Below, in pieces: positions 9,419-16,661 of a stretch of DNA of 64,000 nucleotides (its first letter is position 1; each line of letters starts with the position of its first letter). Source of the stretch: Candidatus Zhuqueibacterota bacterium (lineage in GTDB: Bacteria; Zhuqueibacterota; Zhuqueibacteria; Zhuqueibacterales; Geothermadaptataceae); the NCBI GenBank assembly GCA_030950365.1, contig JAUZRQ010000054.1:1-64000 (forward strand), read 5' to 3'. The notes beneath the pieces were generated by a model. That model did no database searches, was not told the DNA's origin, and was given only the letters and a program-made list of their open reading frames with translations. The translations under genes were made by a program, and so were the position numbers.

Positions 9419-9537
9419 GGCATGCATGTTGAACTACTGATTGCACTGATTTTCACAGAGATTTTTTAGGAAATTAAATTCGCTTCTCCTTTTTCGTGCG
9501 CTCGTGGTGAAACAATCATTTCGCCGAATTGGCAGAA
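9419..9537 (+). repeat. Dispersed repeat, copy C
   Basis: It begins GGCATGCATGTTGAACTACT and continues GATTGCACTGATTTTCACAG. It ends in TCGTGGTGAAACAATCATTT, then CGCCGAATTGGCAG. The tail is nearly identical to copy D, 2.3 kb away, on the other side of rmlA-rtcA. Confidence 0.7.
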
Positions 9538-9780
9538 TTATAAATTATACATGAGGTGGCGGCCGGTTCATGAAGGACGTTTTTTATTAAACCAAAACGT
9601 GTTTGGTCGTTGCCGAGAATATGCCGCCGATCTTCCTTTATTTTCGTTGCTTTCATTTCCGCAATCTTGTAATTTATGCGCGTAAAATTTCGATAATACA
9701 GTTGACCGCCGCCGGCGACAGCGGCGCTATCCGCAGCAATTCCCCCGAAGTCTCAACCGAAACGGATCAAAGGAGCGTCT

Positions 9781-10665
9781 ATGAAAGGCATCATTCTGGC
9801 AGGAGGCAGTGGAACCCGGCTGTATCCGATCACGCAGGTCATCAGCAAACAGTTGCTTCCGATTTACGACAAACCCATGATTTATTACCCGCTGTCGGTG
9901 CTCATGCTGTCCGGCATTCGCGACATTCTCATCATTTCCACGCCCCATGATCTGCCGCGCTTCCGCGAGCTGCTTGGTGACGGCCACCAGCTCGGGCTGT
10001 CATTCCAATATGCAGAGCAACCCCGCCCCGAAGGCCTGGCCCAGGCCTTTCTTATTGGCAAAGATTTCATTGGTAGCGACCGCGTGGCGCTAGTTCTCGG
10101 CGACAATATCTTCTACGGCCACGGCCTGCCCGATTTGCTCAAACAGGCCGCACGGCAGGAAGAAGGCGCCACCGTGTTCGGCTATTACGTGCGCGATCCG
10201 GAACGCTACGGCGTAGTGGAGTTTGACGATGAGGGCCGGGTCATTAGCATCGAGGAGAAGCCGAAACAGCCGAAATCCAACTTCGCCGTCACCGGCCTGT
10301 ATTTTTATGATAATCAGGTGGTGGAATACGCCAGGACGCTGAAGCCCTCGGCGCGCGGGGAGCTTGAAATCACCGATCTGAATCGTATCTATCTGGGAAA
10401 AGGCAAGCTCAACGTACTGCTCCTGGGCCGCGGTTTTGCCTGGCTGGATACCGGCACACACGATTCGCTCATTGAGGCGGCGTCGTTTGTGGCCACCGTG
10501 GAAAAGCGACAGGGACTGAAAATTTCCTGCATCGAGGAAATCGCCTACCGCATGGGGTACATCGATGCCGATCAGCTCCGCACCCTGGCCGAACCCCTGA
10601 TGAAAAACGAATATGGCAAATATTTGATGCGCATCCTGGAGGCCGACCATCATCGCATGCCGTAA
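9781..10665 (+). CDS. rmlA: Glucose-1-phosphate thymidylyltransferase
   Basis: A 294-aa cytosolic enzyme that makes dTDP-glucose from glucose-1-phosphate and dTTP, the first step to dTDP-rhamnose and related sugars of surface polysaccharides. The nucleotide-binding signature GGSGTRLYP is at residues 8-16, followed by [17 protein letters not shown]. The metal-site LGDNIFYG, the EEKP motif and the [10 protein letters not shown] motif are all present. The length is normal for RmlA/RfbA. AAAGGAG precedes the ATG. Unusually, no other rml genes are adjacent: the next gene is an RNA cyclase homologue, 26 bp downstream on the same strand. The family assignment is secure. Confidence 0.96.
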   Translation: MKGIILAGGSGTRLYPITQVISKQLLPIYDKPMIYYPLSVLMLSGIRDILIISTPHDLPRFRELLGDGHQLGLSFQYAEQPRPEGLAQAFLIGKDFIGSDRVALVLGDNIFYGHGLPDLLKQAARQEEGATVFGYYVRDPERYGVVEFDDEGRVISIEEKPKQPKSNFAVTGLYFYDNQVVEYARTLKPSARGELEITDLNRIYLGKGKLNVLLLGRGFAWLDTGTHDSLIEAASFVATVEKRQGLKISCIEEIAYRMGYIDADQLRTLAEPLMKNEYGKYLMRILEADHHRMP

Positions 10666-10691
10666 TCACGGATTCCATTTCAGAGCCTACC

Positions 10692-11756
10692 ATGATTGAA
10701 ATCGACGGCAGTCAAAAGTCTGGCTCCGGCACCATCGTGCGAGATGCCATTACGTATGCGGTTTTGCTGGGACAGGGCGTGCGAATCACCCACATCCGGG
10801 CGCAGCGGGAAAAGCCCGGACTGCGCCCGCAGCATCTCGGTGTGGTGCAGGCCTACGCCCGGTGGACCGGAGCAAACGTGCGCGGCGCGGAAATAGGCTC
10901 GGAGGAAATAGAGTTCGTACCAAAGCGGCCGCTCAAGGATTATTTTCTTGAATGGGATATCGGAACCTCCGGCTCGGCCACGCTGTTTTCGCTGGCCGTA
11001 TTGCCGGTGTTGCAATTCGCCAGATTTCCAACCAAACTGGATGTCAAAGGCGGGCTGTTTCAGGATCATGCCCCGACGGCGTTGTATCTGCAACATGTAT
11101 TGAGCTATGCTTTGCGTCAGATGGGGGCGACGGCTTCGTTTGAAATCCACCGGCCCGGATTCATCCCAACCGGCAACGGCGAATTTTCCGTTTCGACCCA
11201 GCCTTTGCAGGGTCCGCTGAAGCCCCTGCAACTCCTTGAACAGGGCCAGATTTCTGCCGTCAATGGCATCGCGCTGTCTTCCCACCTGAAAGAGCGAAAC
11301 GTCTCGGATCGCATGGCTGGAGAGGCGATGAAAGTGCTCCGGGCCACAAGTTTGCAGAGCTCCATCACGGTGGCTTATGATGAAACCGACATGCCACTGT
11401 ATTACAAGCCAGCGCCGCAACCGGGAGCGGCACTGTGTCTGTGGGTTTACAGCAGCACCAAAGCCACTCTGGGCGCTGACATGGCTGGCGCTCCGCGGCG
11501 CTCGTCCGAGTGGATTGGCCGCAACACCGCGCGGCAATTGCTGCAGGACATTCAGTCCGGCGCCACCGTGGACCGGCATCTGGCCGATATGCTCATTCCG
11601 TTTGCCGCGCTGGCCGATGGCGAATCCCTTTATCGCATCCCCCAAATGACCGGGCACATCGAGGCGCGGCTGTGGCTGATGGAGACCATGCTCGGCGCAA
11701 GCTGGGAGCTCGAAGGCACTCTGCTGCGCATTGGTGGCATTGGCTTCCGGCCATGA
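10692..11756 (+). CDS. rtcA: RNA 3'-terminal phosphate cyclase
   Basis: A 354-aa homologue of RtcA, which uses ATP to convert RNA 3'-phosphates to 2',3'-cyclic phosphates through a covalent AMP-histidine. The C-terminal TVDRHLADML motif places the adenylated histidine at His296, as in E. coli RtcA (His309). The N-terminal signature reads DGSQKSGSGTIVR where the common form is DGSxxEGGGQxLR. GTSGSATL and the SSHLKERN segment also fit the family. It lies 26 bp after rmlA, probably in the same transcript, and no rtcB or rtcR is visible nearby. The start ATG has only a weak upstream purine run. Confidence 0.9.
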   Translation: MIEIDGSQKSGSGTIVRDAITYAVLLGQGVRITHIRAQREKPGLRPQHLGVVQAYARWTGANVRGAEIGSEEIEFVPKRPLKDYFLEWDIGTSGSATLFSLAVLPVLQFARFPTKLDVKGGLFQDHAPTALYLQHVLSYALRQMGATASFEIHRPGFIPTGNGEFSVSTQPLQGPLKPLQLLEQGQISAVNGIALSSHLKERNVSDRMAGEAMKVLRATSLQSSITVAYDETDMPLYYKPAPQPGAALCLWVYSSTKATLGADMAGAPRRSSEWIGRNTARQLLQDIQSGATVDRHLADMLIPFAALADGESLYRIPQMTGHIEARLWLMETMLGASWELEGTLLRIGGIGFRP

Positions 11757-12135
11757 GGCCCGTTCCTCCGGGCATCTGGGTTTAAACCACTGATTTCACT
11801 GGTTTGCACAGAAACTTGCAACGCTTTTCTTCGCGCTCTTCGCGCGCTTTGTGGTGAAACAATCATTTCGACGTATTGGCTGGCCTGTCTCATCATCCGC
11901 GAATATCCGTATTATCCATGTCAATTGTGTTCGTTTTTTTCCTTTTGCGCACAATCCATGCAACCTCACCACCGCATTTTGCCCGGTTTGGTCATATCTT
12001 TCTTGGAGAATCATGTTCATTACATTATTTTGACTATCATTGCAGGCACTGCGGCCTTGCCAAAGCGGACGGCGGTTGCCTGATCACGCCCATTGAAGCC
12101 CCAAATATCATTCAAAACCAGTTGGAGACCATTTC
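11757..12135. other. Non-coding region with repeat copy D
   Basis: 379 bp between rtcA and the acylase gene. Its first third is copy D of the dispersed repeat (11771-11885). The rest is AT-rich and should hold the acylase promoter. No convincing promoter pair or terminator was found. Small open frames here lack ribosome sites and family features. Confidence 0.55.
11771..11885 (+). repeat. Dispersed repeat, copy D
   Basis: It begins GGCATCTGGGTTTAAACCAC, followed by TGATTTCACTGGTTTGCACA, then CTTCGCGCTCTTCGCGCGCT tandem blocks, and ends GTGGTGAAACAATCATTTCG. The tail matches copy C closely. Confidence 0.7.
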
Positions 12136-14565
12136 ATGCGCTGGTTCAAACTTCTCCTTTCTCTGGCAATCACGGTAGCACTGTTCTGGATTGGTAATTA
12201 TAAAGTCGGCCTGCTGCCACCGATCGGCAAATTCGTGAATCCATTTGCCGGATTCTGGCAAAACGGCAAAGCCCTCTATTCCCTGTCGGAAACGCTGCAC
12301 CTTCCCGGCTTGCAAGCGCCAGTGACGGTGGTGTGGGACAACCGGCAGGTGCCGCACGTCTTTGCCAAAAACGAGCACGATCTGTTTCTTGCCCAGGGGT
12401 ACCTCGTCGCCCGGGATCGATTATGGCAAATGGAATTCATCGCCATGGCAGCGGCCGGCCGGCTGTCGGAAATCTTCGGCGATCGCACGCTGGAATTCGA
12501 CCGCTCGCGACGCCGGCTGGGCATGGTGTTCGGCGCTGAAAACACCGTCAATGCGTTGCAGGAGAACGAAACCGCCCGCATGGTCATGAATGCGTTCACG
12601 ACCGGTATCAATACGTGGATTGCCGGGATCGACGAGCGCCACCTGCCGCTGGAATACAAAATCCTGGATTATCGCCCGGAAAAATGGACCGATCTCAAAT
12701 CGGCGCTGGTTCTCAAATACATGGCCTGGACGCTGACCGGCCGGTTCAATGAGCTGGAACTCACCCGCACCCGGCAGGTGCTTGGTGAAGAAGCCATCCG
12801 TCAGCTATATCCCACTTTTCCGCCGTTCACCGATCCGATTGTGCCTCAGGAGACCCCATGGTCCTTCCGGCCAATCATCCCGGCGCGGCCGGAAAAAACA
12901 TTTTATCCCGTGGCCGCGGCCAATGCCACTGCCGAAGACCCGTTCGTGCCCGGAAGCAACAACTGGGCCGTGGCGGGATCGCGCACACAAAGCGGCCACC
13001 CCATCCTTGCCGCCGATCCGCACCTGGCCCTGAACCTGCCTTCGATCTGGTATGAAATGCAGCTTGTGACCCCGGAGATGAACGTGTACGGCGTCACCAT
13101 CCCCGGTCTGCCCGGGTTGATTTTCGGATTCAACGAGCACATCGCCTGGGGCATGACCAACGCCGGTTCGGATGTGCTTGACTGGTACCACATCACATTC
13201 AGGGACAGCACCTATTCGGAATACAAATACGGCGATGAATGGCGTCAAACCCGCATCCGGGTCGAGGAAATCAACGTGCGGGGCGGCGAAACCGTGCGCG
13301 ACACGGTGGTTTACACGCATTTCGGCCCGGTGGCCTATCTGGAGCATGAACATCCATTTCAACCCAACATTCCGCGCATGGCCGCCATCCGCTGGACCGC
13401 GCACGAGCCCTCAAGCGAGCTGCTGACGTTTTATTACCTGAACAAGGCCAGAGGCTACGACGATTACCGCAAGGCGCTGCAGCACTTCCACTGCCCGGCG
13501 CAAAACATCGCTTATGCCGATGTGGACGGCAACATTGCCATCTGGCACAACGGCAAATTCCCGCTGCGCTGGCGCGAGCAGGGTCGCTACATTCTGGATG
13601 GCAGCGACCCGCAGCACGAGTGGCAGGGTTGGGTGCCCATGGATCAGCTTCCCCATGTCAAAAATCCGCCGCGCGGCTTTATTTCTTCGGCCAATCAGGC
13701 GCCGGCGGCGCCGAGCTATCCCTACTACCTCGGCTGGTTCTACGCTCCGTTCGAACGTGGGGCGCGCATCAACAACTGGCTGCAGACCAGAACCGGTCTG
13801 ACGCCCAAAGACATGATGCGGCTGCAGAACGACAACCTGAACCTGCGCGCCAAAACCATTCTGCCGACGTTGCTGCAATTGCTGGCGGAAGCCGAGCTGA
13901 CGCCGACGGAGAAAGCGGTATACGATACCCTCAAAGCCTGGAATTTCGAAGCGCGCCGTGAGCTTACCGCGCCTATTGTGTTTGAATACTGGTGGCGGGA
14001 GTTTTACCGTGGCGTCTGGCGCGATGACATGCAATCGAAGAGCGGCCGGCTGCTGTGGCCGCGCGCCGACGTCACCATAGAACTGGTGCTGAACCACCCC
14101 GATAGCCCGTATTTCGACGATCGCACCACCGAAGCCCCTGAGACGCTGGCCATGGTGGCGCAGCGCACGTTCAAAATCGCTGTGCAAAATCTGGAAACCG
14201 ATCTCGGGCCCATGGGGCGGAGCTGGCAATGGGGCAAGGCCCGTGGCACCGACATCCTCCACCTGGCGCAGATTCCTGGCATGGGCCGGATGCGGCTGGA
14301 AACCAACGGCAATTACGCCATCGTCAACGCCACGTCGCGGCGCGCCGGACCATCCTGGCGCATGGTGGTGGATCTGACGCCCGGAAAGGTGCGCGCCTGG
14401 GGCGTGTACCCCGGGGGGCAGTCCGGCAATCCGGGCTCCCCGTATTACGACAACATGATCGACGCCTGGGCGAATGGCGAATATTTCGAATTGCTGTTCC
14501 TCAAATCGCCCGATGAAAGCCACAAAAACATCGTCACCCAAACCCGATTCGAGGTCAAAAAATGA
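12136..14565 (+). CDS. Penicillin-acylase family Ntn hydrolase
   Basis: An 809-aa member of the S45 amidohydrolase family (penicillin G acylase, AHL acylase and relatives), which hydrolyses amide bonds after self-cleavage into two chains. Residues 4-22 form a signal/anchor. The first chain has PVTVVWDNRQVPHVFA and the QGYLVARDRLWQME motif typical of the alpha subunit. The predicted nucleophile is Ser274 in PGSNNWAVAG, which becomes the new N-terminus of the beta chain. HPILAADPHL and FGFNEHIAWGMTNAG follow as in the family. The stop codon overlaps the start of the next small membrane gene (ATGA). The substrate is unknown: acyl-homoserine lactones, N-acyl amino acids and penicillin-like amides are all possible. 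Confidence 0.93.
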   Translation: MRWFKLLLSLAITVALFWIGNYKVGLLPPIGKFVNPFAGFWQNGKALYSLSETLHLPGLQAPVTVVWDNRQVPHVFAKNEHDLFLAQGYLVARDRLWQMEFIAMAAAGRLSEIFGDRTLEFDRSRRRLGMVFGAENTVNALQENETARMVMNAFTTGINTWIAGIDERHLPLEYKILDYRPEKWTDLKSALVLKYMAWTLTGRFNELELTRTRQVLGEEAIRQLYPTFPPFTDPIVPQETPWSFRPIIPARPEKTFYPVAAANATAEDPFVPGSNNWAVAGSRTQSGHPILAADPHLALNLPSIWYEMQLVTPEMNVYGVTIPGLPGLIFGFNEHIAWGMTNAGSDVLDWYHITFRDSTYSEYKYGDEWRQTRIRVEEINVRGGETVRDTVVYTHFGPVAYLEHEHPFQPNIPRMAAIRWTAHEPSSELLTFYYLNKARGYDDYRKALQHFHCPAQNIAYADVDGNIAIWHNGKFPLRWREQGRYILDGSDPQHEWQGWVPMDQLPHVKNPPRGFISSANQAPAAPSYPYYLGWFYAPFERGARINNWLQTRTGLTPKDMMRLQNDNLNLRAKTILPTLLQLLAEAELTPTEKAVYDTLKAWNFEARRELTAPIVFEYWWREFYRGVWRDDMQSKSGRLLWPRADVTIELVLNHPDSPYFDDRTTEAPETLAMVAQRTFKIAVQNLETDLGPMGRSWQWGKARGTDILHLAQIPGMGRMRLETNGNYAIVNATSRRAGPSWRMVVDLTPGKVRAWGVYPGGQSGNPGSPYYDNMIDAWANGEYFELLFLKSPDESHKNIVTQTRFEVKK

Positions 14566-14921
14566 TGGGATTCCTGTTCTGTTTGATCGCCATGGCACTG
14601 TTGCAGTGGTTCACTCCTTACTGGTGGTGGATCATGCTGGTGCCGCTCATCTGGACGCTGATGCAGGGCACGTCGTTCCGCGGCTCGTTTTTTGTCGGCG
14701 CCGCCAGCGCGGGCGTGTTGTGGCTGGTCGCCGCGCTGTGGCAATGGAGCACTACCGCACAGATCGTGGCCGACCGCGTGGCGCACATGTTGGCCGTGGG
14801 TAGCGATATCTCTCTGATTTTGCTGACATTCGCTTTTGCCGTGCTGGCCGCCGGATTTGCCGGCGCTACCGGCTATTTGCTACGAAATGCCCTGTTTCCA
14901 CCAAAAGCCGCCGAAGCCTGA
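14562..14921 (+). CDS. Small multispanning membrane protein coupled to the acylase
   Basis: A 119-aa protein with three or four hydrophobic helices (about 2-18, 22-38, 44-62, 82-110) and a short, Ala-rich C-terminus. The ATG overlaps the acylase stop by 4 bp, so its translation is probably coupled and the two products may work together at the cytoplasmic membrane. I do not recognise a family. Trp-rich membrane segments near the N-terminus (QWFTPYWWWIM) are its most distinctive feature. Confidence that it is a real gene rests on the overlap, the hydrophobic pattern and the absence of competing frames. Confidence 0.7.
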   Translation: MMGFLFCLIAMALLQWFTPYWWWIMLVPLIWTLMQGTSFRGSFFVGAASAGVLWLVAALWQWSTTAQIVADRVAHMLAVGSDISLILLTFAFAVLAAGFAGATGYLLRNALFPPKAAEA

Positions 14922-15088
14922 AATGGCTCTGCTTTCTGATGCGGCCTTTGATCTCCACTGCGCGCAGTAATCCTGTTTCGTACGTACAACATTCCCGGCA
15001 ACCCGGTGGCCATTTTTACGTATGCAAGGATTACAATCCATGAGGTGAAAGAACCTGAAATCATGTACCCTTTCGGGGAGAAAAGGCC

Positions 15089-15730
15089 ATGTTTGCCTGG
15101 AAGCGATTTGGGGGATTAGGGCTGGCGGCAGTGCTTGCGCTTTCCGCCTGCAATCTCAGCGTTAATGAATCGATCACGGTGGCGGATGAGGAAACGCACA
15201 ACGGCTCCATCAATGCCGTCAACGGCAACATCATCATCGGCAAAAACGCCGTGGTGAAAGGGGATTGCCGCGCGGTCAATGGTAACATTTTCATTGACCA
15301 AGGCGCGACGGCGCGCAAAGCGATGAGCGTAAGCGGGGGGATCGAAATCAGGGACCGGGCGCGCATCGAAAGGAGCGTGGAGTCGGTCAACGGCCCGGTG
15401 CAGATCGGCCGCGAGGTGGATATTTTTGGCACTATCAAAAGCATCAACGGATCGATTGAGCTGGTCAGCAGTTATGTGGAAAAAGATATCACCACCATCA
15501 ACGGGAACATTTCGCTGTTGGATGGATCGCGGGTGCGCGGCGACATTATCATCAAGGAAAACAAGGGCTCGGAGGTCGGTATTCGCCGTATTAAAATCGT
15601 GCTGCAAAAAGGCTCGGTGGTCGAGGGGGATATTCTGGTGAAAGACAAAAATGTCGAAGTAAAAGTGTTCCTCGATGCATCCTCAGCCGTGAAGGGACAG
15701 GTCGTCGGAGCGGAAGTGGTGCAATCATAG
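15089..15730 (+). CDS. Lipoprotein with bactofilin-like beta-solenoid repeats
   Basis: A 213-aa protein. A signal peptide ends in the lipobox LSAC (Cys around residue 21), so it is probably a lipoprotein. The mature part consists of about 16-20-residue repeats with the pattern VNGNIxIGxxAxVxGD, for example AVNGNIIIGKNAVVKGD and AVNGNIFIDQGA. This is typical of right-handed beta-helices such as bactofilins or DUF4097-like polymer-forming proteins. GGAGAAAAGG precedes the ATG. It stands alone between convergent and upstream units, and a nested palindrome follows. A scaffold role at the envelope is a guess; cytoplasmic bactofilins lack a lipobox, which sets this one apart. Confidence 0.8.
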   Translation: MFAWKRFGGLGLAAVLALSACNLSVNESITVADEETHNGSINAVNGNIIIGKNAVVKGDCRAVNGNIFIDQGATARKAMSVSGGIEIRDRARIERSVESVNGPVQIGREVDIFGTIKSINGSIELVSSYVEKDITTINGNISLLDGSRVRGDIIIKENKGSEVGIRRIKIVLQKGSVVEGDILVKDKNVEVKVFLDASSAVKGQVVGAEVVQS

Positions 15731-15760
15731 CGGCGCAACACAGGTGCATTCCATCGGCCT

Positions 15761-15823
15761 GCCACGCTGCCGCCGGAAACGGCTGATTCCGGCGGATACC
15801 AGCCCACCGGCCGGGAGCGTGGC
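15761..15823. other. Nested palindrome between convergent genes
   Basis: The outer arms GCCACGCT (15761-15768) and AGCGTGGC (15816-15823) enclose inner arms CCGCCGGAA (15770-15778) and TTCCGGCGG (15787-15795). All are perfect complements. There is no T-run, so it is not a textbook terminator. It lies between the convergent solenoid lipoprotein gene and the membrane protein gene and may act as a bidirectional transcript end or 3' stabiliser. Confidence 0.6.
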
Positions 15824-15911
15824 TGCCATCGGCGCTACTCAGGTGTGCATGTTGGCCCATCCCACAGAACCGGAATATCGGCTACAGGCTTATCATCGCC
15901 ATCCCGACCAA

Positions 15912-16637
15912 TCACGCCACCGGCTTTCCCACCACCCGCGCCGTCTCCAGCTCCACAGCCGGCGTGGGTTTGCGTCCGGTGATGATGCGATAGCCCAGAA
16001 AGATCAAACTCAGCCCCACGAACTCGGTAATATACAGCACTTCCACATAGCCAAAGCGAGTGGCCGTACCCCCGATACCGGGCAGCAACGCTCCCAGAGC
16101 GATAAACACATTGCCAACATAGCGGTAATGCGTTTTCGGGCTCTTTTTAAACCGGTACGCCGAGTATATCGCACCGCCAACCAGAAAGATGAACGCATAG
16201 GTATTGATGAACGGACTGAATAGCCGCACCCATTGCCATTCCATGACCCGGCCGCTGAGTCGAAACGGCTCGACCAGCTCATACCGAATCGGGGTGAGCA
16301 CGACCATTATTGCAGCAATCAGGACGAACGGCACCAGGGCCAGAGTCAACCGGTCGGCGGTTTTCCTTTTCATGAGCAAATACACCGTACCCTGAGCCAA
16401 CGGCGCGCCGCCTAACAGAGCTCCGGAAACATACCAGAAGCGAAACACCCATTCCTGCCAGCCGAACAGCGTCGTGATGGCTTCAGTGAATGTGCCGACG
16501 CCATAGATCAGGATGCCTGCGCTCCACCACAGCAGATGCAATCCGCCTTTTTGTTTGTAGCGGCGGTACACCATGGCAGCAAAAATGATCGAAAAAAGCG
16601 TCGTGGCAATCGGAATGAAATGCACCGGATGTCTCAT
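15912..16637 (-). CDS. Seven-helix membrane protein of unknown function
   Basis: A 241-aa integral membrane protein with about seven hydrophobic helices (near 6-22, 33-55, 65-88, 98-116, 135-158, 168-185, 197-215). There are no soluble domains and no catalytic motif that I recognise. It begins 24 bp after the end of the TonB-dependent receptor gene and is on the same strand, so it is probably the third gene of a lipoprotein-receptor-membrane protein operon. In that setting it could be an inner-membrane component for the imported substrate, but no transport signature is visible. The start ATG follows a GAGGAGTG-type ribosome site. Confidence 0.8.
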   Translation of the reverse strand: MRHPVHFIPIATTLFSIIFAAMVYRRYKQKGGLHLLWWSAGILIYGVGTFTEAITTLFGWQEWVFRFWYVSGALLGGAPLAQGTVYLLMKRKTADRLTLALVPFVLIAAIMVVLTPIRYELVEPFRLSGRVMEWQWVRLFSPFINTYAFIFLVGGAIYSAYRFKKSPKTHYRYVGNVFIALGALLPGIGGTATRFGYVEVLYITEFVGLSLIFLGYRIITGRKPTPAVELETARVVGKPVA

Positions 16638-16661
16638 GCACTCCTCGCTGTGTCTGCGGCG

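Larger units (their letters stand above)
8986..9780. other. Non-coding region filled with dispersed repeat copies
   Basis: About 800 bp without a supportable gene. It is AT-richer than its neighbours. Three copies of a dispersed repeat lie at about 9059-9188, 9205-9290 and 9419-9537 (listed separately). A short inverted repeat, ACCAAA / TTTGGT, lies near 9592-9607. The last 200 bp must contain the rmlA promoter; no clear promoter was singled out. Confidence 0.6.

Noticed and set aside
12040-12080. Possible second sigma-54 site (GGCACTGCGGCCTTGCC) before the acylase
   Set aside because: The GG and GC are 12 bp apart instead of 10, which sigma-54 does not tolerate.
13411-14598. 395-codon antisense frame over the acylase
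   Set aside because: It is a mirror frame of a strongly supported Ntn-hydrolase gene with conserved motifs.
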